DNA of 34,109 bases from Burkholderiales bacterium (GTDB lineage: Bacteria; Vulcanimicrobiota; Xenobia; Xenobiales; Xenobiaceae). The notes beneath the pieces are model-generated. The model had not been told where the DNA came from. It saw only the letters and a list, made by a program, of their open reading frames with translations, and made no database searches. The position numbers were made by a program, and so were the translations under genes. Of this stretch, positions 8,173-15,272 are shown one piece after another (within the stretch, counting starts at the first letter, position 1; every line of letters begins with the position of its first letter). The DNA lies in the NCBI GenBank assembly GCA_012799975.1, contig JAAZKF010000125.1:1-34109 (forward strand). The letters are read 5' to 3'.

Positions 8173-8338
8173 GACGAAGAAGCGTTCGCTGCTTCCCGAC
8201 TCGAATGCCCCGTCGGAAGGTTTCCCGCCTCGACCGAAATATTGTATATCGAGATGGAAGCCGCCCCATCTCCGAAACAGGCGGCCCTAAGCAGCCGTCG
8301 GATGGCCGGTCTGCTCGGCACCGACCGCCGGAGGAGGT

Positions 8339-8791
8339 ATGCAGAGAAGCGAGGTGGCCCAGGCCCTGGCCGAGGCCTTCTGGAACGGGTGGATCCCCAC
8401 GGAACTGACCCAGGACTACCTGGAAGCCCTGGAGATGAGCGCCATGGGCCCTCCCGCCTATGAGGAGCTGAAGGGCCTGGTCGCCGAATGGGAGTTGCAG
8501 GCCATCTCGATGACGGCCCTGACAGCCCAAGTGTCCAGCCTGGGCGAAAGCTTCCAGGCTGCGGCCGCGCGGGCCAACCAGGTGGCCGAACCCGACGAAC
8601 TGACCACCCGCTATCTGCTCTACGCACTGCGCGAGGCCTTGCGGGCCATCTCGCTGGCGTGCGACGCCATCATCAAGTCCGTCCAGGCCATGCACGGTGG
8701 GGCCCTGCAAGACGCTTTGGAAAGCGCCCGGATGGCGACCGGAGTCCTGCAGGATATCTACGCGGGAACCCACTTCGAGGAGGATGACTGA
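8339..8791 (+). CDS. Hypothetical helical protein
   Basis: Unrecognised 150-residue acidic protein, predicted almost entirely helical. It has no signal peptide, no membrane segment and a single cysteine in the C-terminal half (SLACDAI). The start ATG at 8339 is preceded by GGAGGAGGT with little spacing. The middle holds an Ala/Gln-rich helix (AQVSSLGESFQAAAARANQV). The C-terminal half (RYLLYALREALRAISLACDAI) reads like an amphipathic bundle that could oligomerise. It stands alone on the plus strand, divergent from fakA and converging on ptb with about 20 bp between stops. That gap contains the 7-bp tandem repeat CAGGATT twice. No function is proposed. Confidence 0.75.
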   Translation: MQRSEVAQALAEAFWNGWIPTELTQDYLEALEMSAMGPPAYEELKGLVAEWELQAISMTALTAQVSSLGESFQAAAARANQVAEPDELTTRYLLYALREALRAISLACDAIIKSVQAMHGGALQDALESARMATGVLQDIYAGTHFEEDD

Positions 8792-8811
8792 GCCAGGATT
8801 CAGGATTCAGG

Positions 8812-9735
8812 TCAGGCCTTGACCAGCCGGCAGCCCAGGGCGATCGAGTAGAGCTTGGACTCTTCTGAATCGGCCCGGCTGGTCAGCACGCAAGGTGAAG
8901 TGGTGCCGATCACCGTTCCGGCCAGGCGGGCGCCTGCCAGGTAGGTGGCTGACTTGTAGAAGGCGTTGGCCGCCTCGATGTTGGGGAAGACCAGCACGTC
9001 GGCCGCTCCTCCAACCGGAGATACCAGCCCCTTGATCGCGCAGGCTTCCGGGGAGATCGCCACATCCAAGGCCAGTGGGCCGTCCACGACAGCTCCAGCG
9101 AGCTGGCCCCGATCCCCCATCTTGGCCAGGATGGCTGCATCAGTGGTGGCGCTCATCCGCTCGCTTACCTTCTCGGTGGCCGCCAGGATGGCCACCCGGG
9201 GCTTGTCAATCCCGAAACTCCTGGCTGCGGCGATGGCGCAGTTGGTGATCTTGATCTTGGTCGACAGGTCCGGTGCCGGGATGATGGCCACGTCGCTGAC
9301 GAAGAGGAGCTTGCCGTGCATCCTCTGAAATTCGGGCATATCCAGCACAGTGATGTGGGTCAGGACCGACCCCTTGGGCAACAGGCCCTTCTCCTTGTCC
9401 AGGATCAGCCGCATGTACTTGTCCGTGCTGATCAGACCCTTCATCAGGACGTCGGCCTGCCCCGAGACCACCAGGTCCCGAGCCCGCATGCCGGCCTTGG
9501 AATCATCGGGCTCGTCCAGGATGGTGAAGGACTCGTGAGCAATAGCGAAGTCGGCGCACAGGGACTCGATGCGCTGGCGGTCGCCTACCAGGAGGAACCG
9601 GGCGATCCCTTCCCGGACCGCCTGTGCGGCCGCCTGGATCGAGTGAGGGTCGTGTCCGGCGGCAATGGCGACCTTGCGCGGAGGTTCCCCCTTTAGGCTC
9701 TCCAAAAGTTGGTCCAAGGTTCGGATGGGTTCCAT
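8812..9735 (-). CDS. ptb: Phosphate butyryltransferase (phosphotransbutyrylase)
   Basis: Reversibly exchanges CoA of a short acyl-CoA for phosphate, giving acyl-phosphate for a kinase. It is 307 aa, the normal Ptb length. Family marks along the chain are VAIAAGHDPHSI, DVLMKGLISTDKYMR, the SDVAIIPAPDL region, AILAATEKVSERM, VVDGPLALDVAIS, DVLVFPNIEAANAFYK and the C-terminal PCVLTSRADSEESKL. The start ATG at 9735 has AGGAG eight bases upstream. It lies 33 bases downstream of the fused Pta-Buk gene, so the cell has two transacylases in one transcript. Substrate chain length (acetyl, propionyl, butyryl or branched) cannot be decided. Confidence 0.92.
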   Translation of the reverse strand: MEPIRTLDQLLESLKGEPPRKVAIAAGHDPHSIQAAAQAVREGIARFLLVGDRQRIESLCADFAIAHESFTILDEPDDSKAGMRARDLVVSGQADVLMKGLISTDKYMRLILDKEKGLLPKGSVLTHITVLDMPEFQRMHGKLLFVSDVAIIPAPDLSTKIKITNCAIAAARSFGIDKPRVAILAATEKVSERMSATTDAAILAKMGDRGQLAGAVVDGPLALDVAISPEACAIKGLVSPVGGAADVLVFPNIEAANAFYKSATYLAGARLAGTVIGTTSPCVLTSRADSEESKLYSIALGCRLVKA

Positions 9736-9768
9736 GTCTTACTCCTTCTTGGATTGAGGTCCAGGTTC

Positions 9769-11976
9769 TCAGGTAGGGGAATAGGTGCGTGCCTGTTCAC
9801 GACCGGACAGAACCCGCAGGGCCCCCTTGACCAGGGCTGCCATTTCGTTCTCGCCGGGATAGACGGTCACTCCGCATCCGAAAGCAGCCAGATAGCGGCG
9901 CATTTTCTCCACCAGCAGACGGGAGCGGGCCATCCCCCCGGTAAGCAGGACCTGGTCGACCGGCTCGCCGTCAAAAGCAGGCAAAAGCGAGGTGATCTCC
10001 TTGGCGATCCGGTAGACCATGGCCTCGAAAGCCGCCCCGGCTTCCCGGTCGCCCGCCTCGACACGGCTTTCCACCTCGCGCATGTCGGCCGTGCCCAGGA
10101 GGTCTATCATACCTCCCCTACCCTTATTCAGGAGCTTGAACTCCTGGTGGGTGTAGCGGCCACTGAAGCACATGGCCAGCAACTGCCCCACAGGAAGCGA
10201 GCCCGAGCGCTGGGGCGAGAAGGGGCCCTCGCCGTCCAGGGCGTTGTTCACATCGAGGTAGCAGCCCTTCTTGTGAGCCCCCACCGAGATGCCGCCCCCC
10301 ATGTGACAGACCACCAGGTTCAGGCGCTCATAGAAGGTCTCGTTTTCCTCGGCGTAACGCCGGGCCGTGGCGAACTGGTTCAAAGCGTGGCTGATGGCTC
10401 GCCGGCGCAGGGCCTTGACCCCGGTGATGCGGGCCCTGTCAGGCAGCTCATCGACCACCACCGGGTCCACGATGAAGGCCGGTTTGTCGGTCCCGGTCAC
10501 CAGCTCGGAGGCGATCATCGCCCCCAGGTTGGAGGCGTGCTCGCCCCAACGAGCCTCGCGCAGTTCTTCCAGCATCCGGGCACCCACCAGATAGGTCCCG
10601 TGGGGAATGGGTGCCAGCATTCCGCCCCGAGCTGCCACGGCGTCCAGATCCCCCAGGTCCAGTCCCTGCTCGGAGAGAGTCGCCAGGATGGAGTCCCGGC
10701 GGAAGCGGAACTGCTCGCTCAGGGGGAGCCCCTCGAAGGGCAACAATTCCTCGGCGGAATGCTGGAGCTCGCGTGTGAAGAGTTCCTCTTCGCCGTGATA
10801 GACGCTGATCTTGGTCGACGTGGACCCCGGATTGACGGCCAGGACTCGAGGCCGGGGGAAGAAGGTGTCGCGTGGCGTGCGCTTCCATTCGGCACAGCGG
10901 TGCATCCGCAGAACCGCTGCCTTGACCGAGAGGCGGACATCCTCCGGGCTACAGTCGCGCGCCAGGCTCACCCCCCGGAACCCCAGCCCGAACATGACGC
11001 TGAAGTGCCGCGCATCGGGATGGCTGATGGCGTAGAGATGGTAGAGCATGTTCCCCATCTCCAGGTTGGGGCACACGATTACCGTGGGAGCCCCTTCCCA
11101 GGGTGCGCCTCCCGATTCGTAGAAGGTCGCCGAGCGCTGCGACAGGGCCACACTGGCCTTTACCTCGCCGCGCAGTCGGATCGACTTGAAGCGCGGCTCC
11201 ACCTGGATGCGCTTTTCCAGGATCGGTTCTAACATGGCGGAGGCCTGGCGGACCAGCTCGGGTGAGGGGCCCTCATCCAACCCCTTGTGGGAGTAGGAAA
11301 CCAGCACCCCCCGGACCACCGGCAGGACCTCCTCCGGGATCAGGTCTCTGGCCACCGCGCAAGTACCCACCGCGATCTGGGCCAGGATCTCCGGGGTTAC
11401 GGTGGCATTCACCCCGACATCCCCGAAGACCACGATGTTGTGGGGAAAGATGTCCTGGGGGTGGGAATCCGGGAGGACGAAAACCCCGGCCTCGGTGCAG
11501 AAGCCGCTGCGGTTCAGAAGCCGGGTCATGGGGCGATAATAGGCCCTGGGCTCATGCACCGCTCCGCCTACGACCATATCGGCGTGACCCAGGCGGGCTG
11601 CCATGATCCCGAAGAGGCCGGGATGACGGACGGCAGCACGGGCCTCCTCAGGGGAGACCTCACGCCCTTCGTGCCGAGTGGCTGCCTGGAAGTCCGCTGC
11701 GAACTCCTCCAGCAGGTCCGGGTTTTCCTCGGGTTCGATGAAGGCGCTTTCAGAGAGGGCGAACTCGATGCGGTTGAGGTCCAGATGGTCGAGGTCTTCC
11801 CGACAGATATGTCGGACGGCCTGCTCGGGGGCCAGGAATACGGGCCGCACGAAGCGGACCAGATGGAAGGCCGCTTCCAGGATACGGGGGTCCAGCGATT
11901 CGGTGAAGAGGACGGTGGGGCGGTTTCGGGGGGTCTGCAGAATCTGCTGATCCAGGCTGCCTTCGATATCGTACAT
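9769..11976 (-). CDS. Fused phosphotransacylase-butyrate kinase
   Basis: One 735-residue frame with two complete catalytic domains. Residues about 20-360 are a PTA/PTB domain of the kind found at the C-terminus of MaeB: HADMVVGGAVHEPRAYYRP, NIVVFGDVGVNATVTPE, LVSYSHKG and VIVCPNLEMGNMLYHLY. Residues about 377-728 are a butyrate kinase: VLAVNPGSTSTKISVY (phosphate loop), VVCHMGGGISVGAHKKG, NNALDGEGPFSPQRSG and VLLTGGMARS. Together they would convert acyl-CoA plus Pi plus ADP to free acid, CoA and ATP, or run in reverse to activate acids. The linker (HRCAEWKRTPRDTFFPRP) is short, with no stop or frameshift, so the fusion appears real. The start ATG at 11976 has a weak AAGG. A separate ptb follows 33 bases later. 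Confidence 0.9.
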   Translation of the reverse strand: MYDIEGSLDQQILQTPRNRPTVLFTESLDPRILEAAFHLVRFVRPVFLAPEQAVRHICREDLDHLDLNRIEFALSESAFIEPEENPDLLEEFAADFQAATRHEGREVSPEEARAAVRHPGLFGIMAARLGHADMVVGGAVHEPRAYYRPMTRLLNRSGFCTEAGVFVLPDSHPQDIFPHNIVVFGDVGVNATVTPEILAQIAVGTCAVARDLIPEEVLPVVRGVLVSYSHKGLDEGPSPELVRQASAMLEPILEKRIQVEPRFKSIRLRGEVKASVALSQRSATFYESGGAPWEGAPTVIVCPNLEMGNMLYHLYAISHPDARHFSVMFGLGFRGVSLARDCSPEDVRLSVKAAVLRMHRCAEWKRTPRDTFFPRPRVLAVNPGSTSTKISVYHGEEELFTRELQHSAEELLPFEGLPLSEQFRFRRDSILATLSEQGLDLGDLDAVAARGGMLAPIPHGTYLVGARMLEELREARWGEHASNLGAMIASELVTGTDKPAFIVDPVVVDELPDRARITGVKALRRRAISHALNQFATARRYAEENETFYERLNLVVCHMGGGISVGAHKKGCYLDVNNALDGEGPFSPQRSGSLPVGQLLAMCFSGRYTHQEFKLLNKGRGGMIDLLGTADMREVESRVEAGDREAGAAFEAMVYRIAKEITSLLPAFDGEPVDQVLLTGGMARSRLLVEKMRRYLAAFGCGVTVYPGENEMAALVKGALRVLSGREQARTYSPT

Positions 11977-12051
11977 GGGGACCTTCGCTCTCGAGTGGTG
12001 AAGGTCAGGCGTTTGCCCTGCGCACCCGGGTTCCTTCCTGGTCTACATGTA

Positions 12052-12426
12052 TCAGTGTTTGGAGACCAGGTCTTCCAGGGGAGACCTTTCCCCAGGAGGT
12101 TGAGCGAGAAGGTCTCGGCGGATGTAGCCCAGGTTCTGGAAGATCCGCATGCCGAAGGTCACGATGGCGGCCTGATAGATCTCCACGCCCAGGCGGTCCC
12201 CGATCCAGGTCAGCAGGGCAGCCAGCAGCAGATTGGAGAAGAAGCCGCTGGCGAAAACCGAGAAGTTGAACTTGTTTTCAAGTCCTGCGCGGGTTCCCCC
12301 CAACACCGAATCCAGACCCGCCAGGAAGGAGACGGACACGTACTTGGCGGTGAGGGTGGGTAATTGATAGGGAACCAGGATGCCGATGAGGACCCCGAGC
12401 AGCATTCCCAGCAAGATGACGAGCAC
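12052..12426 (-). CDS. sbp: Small basic protein family (DUF1290, Sbp-like) membrane protein
   Basis: 124-residue membrane protein of the DUF1290 family, named after Bacillus subtilis Sbp; its function is unknown. It has an N-terminal hydrophobic helix (VILLGMLLGVLIGIL), then the family phrase VSFLAGLDSVLGGTRAGLE. Two further hydrophobic helices follow (FASGFFSNLLLAALLTWIG and YQAAIVTFGMRIFQNL), then IRRDLL. The GTG at 12426 is chosen over TTG at 12438 because GGAGG lies five bases before it and overlaps the TTG codon; the resulting N-terminus also matches Sbp. It lies between DUF881 and the Pta-Buk fusion. Sbp and DUF881 genes are neighbours in Bacillota near division genes, but none of those is in view. 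Confidence 0.88.
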   Translation of the reverse strand: MLVILLGMLLGVLIGILVPYQLPTLTAKYVSVSFLAGLDSVLGGTRAGLENKFNFSVFASGFFSNLLLAALLTWIGDRLGVEIYQAAIVTFGMRIFQNLGYIRRDLLAQPPGERSPLEDLVSKH

Positions 12427-12558
12427 GAATTCCTCCAACCGGTCCGGCCGGGCGCAGAGAGGATACGGGGTCTACGCCGACCTGTCCTGCCCCGGATCCA
12501 TCCTCCAGCGGGGCCGTCCTGGAGCATCCGCCCCCCTGCCAGCAGCCCCGGCGGGGAG

Positions 12559-13374
12559 TCAGGGAGAGCTGGCCTGCTTGGTGCCCTCGAAGGAATGCCC
12601 GTAGCGGAAGACCAGGCTACCGTCAAAGGGTTCGATGGTCAGTTCCTGGCTGCGGTTCATCTTGACCTCACCTCCCTGCTTGATCAACTGGGCCATGCTG
12701 TCCAGAAAACCTCCGGGCATACGCAGGGCGGCCTCCAGGTCGGAGGAGGGGCCGATGGCCTTGACGGTATAGGGTGCGGCCATCCGAATCCCGTTGACCA
12801 GGACGGTGGGCCCCACGCAGCGGATGGAGGTACGCGTGACGACCCGCTGGTTGTTGACCGACACCGCCTCGGCTCCGGCGGCCCACAACTCGTTGACCAG
12901 GGCCTGGAGATCGACGTCGTGGACGATGAAGAAGTAGGGGTCCTCTTCAGGCCGGGGGGTGCGCCCCGAGTCCGAGAGCTGGACGGTGATGCCGGGCCCG
13001 CGCATGCCGGTCAGTCCGGCCTCGACCCGCGAACGTTCCAACTGTTCCTGCATCTGGCCGCTGAGGGATTCCCGCTTGCTGGCAAGCTCCTCGACCTTGG
13101 CCATGCGGTTCCGGGTCTCGGTCAATTCGACCGATAGCTTGTTGCGTTCGGCCTCCAGGGTTCGGACCAATTCCAGCAATTGACGGGTATTGTCGGCCTG
13201 CACAGGGGGCCGCGCGCTCTGGGCCTGGAACTGGATACCGCCCATGATGCCCAGGATCACGCAGGCGAAGGCCACCGGAAGCTGCCAGGTATGCCCCGGG
13301 GAAAACCGTGAACGACGGGGAGGGGAAGGCGTCGGGGTGCCCCCCCCGACAGGGTCGATCGCAGGGGTCTTCAT
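12559..13374 (-). CDS. DUF881 family membrane-anchored coiled-coil protein (YlxW/YlxX-like)
   Basis: 271 aa with a short Pro-rich cytoplasmic start, one membrane helix (LPVAFACVILGIMGGIQF, about residues 32-49) and a coiled coil (about 62-115, LLELVRTLEAERNKLSVEL). The DUF881 domain follows: MRGPGITVQLSDSG, VHDVDLQALVNELWAAGAEAV, VVTRTSIRCVGPTVLVNG and AIGPSSDLEAAL. The domain probably lies outside the membrane; its role is unknown, although relatives cluster with division and sporulation genes. The start ATG at 13374 lacks a Shine-Dalgarno and lies only nine bases from a TGC-TAAGAT element, so the transcript may be leaderless. It heads the run to Sbp, Pta-Buk and Ptb, and is divergent from the sigma factor gene. 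Confidence 0.88.
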   Translation of the reverse strand: MKTPAIDPVGGGTPTPSPPRRSRFSPGHTWQLPVAFACVILGIMGGIQFQAQSARPPVQADNTRQLLELVRTLEAERNKLSVELTETRNRMAKVEELASKRESLSGQMQEQLERSRVEAGLTGMRGPGITVQLSDSGRTPRPEEDPYFFIVHDVDLQALVNELWAAGAEAVSVNNQRVVTRTSIRCVGPTVLVNGIRMAAPYTVKAIGPSSDLEAALRMPGGFLDSMAQLIKQGGEVKMNRSQELTIEPFDGSLVFRYGHSFEGTKQASSP

Positions 13375-13383
13375 GGCCGGTCG

Positions 13384-13415
13384 ATCTTAGCACACATGGG
13401 GGTTTTTCGGGGCAA
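13384..13415 (-). promoter_or_regulatory. Promoter of the DUF881-Sbp-Pta/Buk-Ptb run
   Basis: Extended -10 TGC-TAAGAT (13392-13384) lies nine bases upstream of the ATG at 13374. A possible -35, TTGCCC, lies at 13415-13410 with a rather long 20-base spacer. If this is the true promoter, the mRNA begins almost at the start codon. Confidence 0.45.
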
Positions 13416-13515
13416 TGCCCCAGGTCGATTAAGGGTCTGCGACCAGCGAAATCCTCCCACGGTAGGATGCTTGTGGCCTTGTCGGAGGATAACCTGGGGA
13501 TGGAAGGTTCAACCG

Positions 13516-14553
13516 ATGCAGACAGCTCAAGCCCTCATCCCCGACTTCGAAAACCGGGTTCCCCCGGCAGCTCCTTCCCGGCTGTCCCCCTCCACGCGGA
13601 CGTCGGGAAGGCGTAGATCCTCCGGAGACCCGATTCGTCGTCCCGTAGAACCGCTGGACTTCAACAGCCTGGGGGTCTACCTGCGCGAGATCCAGACCAT
13701 TCCATTGCTCTGCGCCCAACAGGAATCCGAACTGGCCGAAAGGATCCGCTCGGGGGATCGCTCGGCCCGAGCCGAGATGATCCAGGCCAACCTGCGCCTG
13801 GTGATCAGCCTGGCCAAGAAGTATGTCGGCCTGGGCCTGACCTTTCAGGACCTGATCCAGGAGGGCAACCTGGGCCTGATGGAAGCGGTGAACAAGTTCG
13901 ACCCTCAGCGGGGATGTCGCTTCGCCACCTACGCCACCTGGTGGATCCGCCAGGCCATGCTGCGGGCCATCGCCAACCACGGCCGAACCATCCGTCTGCC
14001 CGTCCACATCGGTGAAATCGTCCAGAAATACCTGCGTTTCAGCTCGCGGCACAGCGCCCGCACGGGCCGTCCCCCCACGCTGGATGAGGCGGCACGCCAC
14101 CTGCTTCCCGTCGATGGCAAGAAGGTGGCGCGCAAGGTATCCCGCTCGCTGGGCATCCCGCTCAGCACGCAGGACCCCCGCGTTCGTGCCAGGATCCAGG
14201 AGGAAGAGCGTCAGGCCGTCCTCCGCCTGCGGGAGATCCTGGAAGCCTCGCGGGATCCCCTCTCGTTGGACGCTCCCCTGGGAGAGGAGGAAACCCGCCT
14301 GGGCGACCTGGTGGCAGCAGAGCTCCCGGCCTGGGTCCCGATGCTGGACTGTGAGATGGAGTGGCTCCTGGCCCGCCTGCCCGAACGCGAGCGGCGCATC
14401 CTGATACTGAGGTTCGGCCTGACCGATGGAATCTCGCGAACCCTCCAGGAGGTATCCAACGAGTTCGGCATCTCCAAAGAGCGAATCCGCCAGAAGGAAG
14501 AGGATGCCCTGAGGCGGTTGCGACAGGTCCTGAACCGGGAAGACTGGCTGTAG
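13516..14553 (+). CDS. RNA polymerase sigma factor, sigma-70 family (group 2 type)
   Basis: 345-residue sigma factor lacking region 1.1. Residues 1-45 are low complexity, then region 1.2 (DFNSLGVYLREIQTIPLL). Region 2 (about 85-160) is complete: NLRLVISLAKKYVGLGL, the core-binding DLIQEGNLGLMEAV and the promoter-melting/-10 helix FATYATWWIRQAMLRAI. Regions 3 and 4 follow, with -35 recognition LQEVSNEFGISKERIRQKEE. Region 2.3-2.4 is nearly canonical, so a sigma-70 type -10 is expected. The start ATG at 13516 has GGAAGG upstream. It may be the housekeeping-like alternative factor (RpoS/SigB-group 2 type) rather than RpoD. It converges on a NarL-type regulator with 27 bp between stops. Confidence 0.92.
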   Translation: MQTAQALIPDFENRVPPAAPSRLSPSTRTSGRRRSSGDPIRRPVEPLDFNSLGVYLREIQTIPLLCAQQESELAERIRSGDRSARAEMIQANLRLVISLAKKYVGLGLTFQDLIQEGNLGLMEAVNKFDPQRGCRFATYATWWIRQAMLRAIANHGRTIRLPVHIGEIVQKYLRFSSRHSARTGRPPTLDEAARHLLPVDGKKVARKVSRSLGIPLSTQDPRVRARIQEEERQAVLRLREILEASRDPLSLDAPLGEEETRLGDLVAAELPAWVPMLDCEMEWLLARLPERERRILILRFGLTDGISRTLQEVSNEFGISKERIRQKEEDALRRLRQVLNREDWL

Positions 14554-14555
14554 CA

Positions 14556-14582
14556 GACCCGAAGGCCGAAGTTACCCGGGTC
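14556..14582. terminator. Possible two-way terminator between convergent sigma and regulator genes
   Basis: GACCCG (14556-14561) and CGGGTC (14577-14582) form a 6-bp stem with a 15-nt loop, exactly between and overlapping the two convergent stops. The stem is short and has no T-run, so this is a weak call. Confidence 0.3.
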
Positions 14583-15252
14583 AGACCAATCCGGCCTTGA
14601 CCGCAAAAAGGACCATCTCGACGCGGTCGCGGAGCCCCAGCTTCCCCATGATGTTGGCCACATGGGTCTTGACGGTGGTCTCGCCGATAAACAGGCCCTC
14701 GGCCAGTTCCTTGTTGTTCAGGCCCCGTCCCACCTGGGTCAGCACCTCGACCTCCCGCTCGGTGAGCTCTACCAGGCGTGAACGTTCGGGCGAGGGCGGT
14801 GGTCCCGAGCCGCCCGCCGTCTCCGGGTTCAGCCCCGCCAGCATGCGCAGGATCTTGTGGGCGACCCGGGGCTCGATCAGGGACTCTCCGGACCAGGCCA
14901 CGCGGATGGCCCGGCTCACATCGGCCAGGGGCGCCTCCTTGAGCAGATAGCCGGTGGCCCCGGCCTGGACCAGTTCGTAAATCCAGTGGTCTTCGTCATA
15001 GGCGGTCAGGACCACGATCTTGGTCCGCGGACAGGTCCGCACTAGGTGCCGGGTGACCTCGACCCCGTTCATCCCCGGCATCTCGATGTCCAGGAGGCAC
15101 ACGTCGGGCAAGAGGCGCTGGCATGCCTCCACCGCCGAGGGGCCATCAGCCGCCTCGCCTACCACCTTCAGGCCCTCCTCCTCCTCCAGGGCGTTGAGGA
15201 TCATCTCGCGGAAAAGGGCGTGGTCATCGACCACCAGGACGCGTATCGGCAC
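14581..15252 (-). CDS. NarL/FixJ-type response regulator
   Basis: 223 aa. Residues 2-122 form a receiver domain with the acidic pair Asp9-Asp10, phospho-acceptor Asp55 (CLLDIEMPG), the conserved Thr in VVLTAYD and Lys in LLKEAPL. A disordered Gly/Pro/Ser linker follows, then a LuxR-type HTH (about 155-218, LTEREVEVLTQVGRGLNNKELAEGL split by a turn, then ETTVKTHVANIMGKLGL). It probably binds DNA as a phosphorylated dimer. The GTG at 15252 is chosen because GGGAGG precedes it by four bases; the upstream TTG at 15264 overlaps that site. It follows the histidine kinase by 20 bases and is surely its partner. Confidence 0.92.
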   Translation of the reverse strand: MPIRVLVVDDHALFREMILNALEEEEGLKVVGEAADGPSAVEACQRLLPDVCLLDIEMPGMNGVEVTRHLVRTCPRTKIVVLTAYDEDHWIYELVQAGATGYLLKEAPLADVSRAIRVAWSGESLIEPRVAHKILRMLAGLNPETAGGSGPPPSPERSRLVELTEREVEVLTQVGRGLNNKELAEGLFIGETTVKTHVANIMGKLGLRDRVEMVLFAVKAGLV

Positions 15253-15272
15253 GGCACCTCCCAAGTCCGATT

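Larger units (their letters stand above)
7930..8338. other. Intergenic region: structured fakA leader and divergent promoter zone
   Basis: This 409-bp gap has no convincing gene. It holds, from left to right, a perfect 9-bp hairpin (7986-7994 with 8001-8009), a small palindrome TGCAT-G-ATGCA (8037-8047), a GC hairpin GCCCCC/GGGGGC with a 4-nt loop (8065-8080), a minus-strand promoter (8144-8172), and an AT-rich patch (about 8236-8252). The AT-rich patch may belong to the promoter of the plus-strand gene at 8339. The hairpins fall within the predicted fakA 5' untranslated region, which suggests attenuation or RNA-level control. Confidence 0.6.

Noticed and set aside
8794-8811. Tandem repeat CAGGATT CAGGATT CAGG between two stops
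   Set aside because: Only two and a half copies; too short to call a repeat array. No CRISPR array or insertion sequence was seen in the window.
9709-11232. 507-codon plus-strand frame opposite the Pta-Buk gene
   Set aside because: Shadow of the fusion gene; no domain or Shine-Dalgarno.
12424-12438. TTG start for the DUF1290 gene at 12438
   Set aside because: The Shine-Dalgarno overlaps the TTG itself, while the GTG at 12426 is spaced correctly and matches the family N-terminus.
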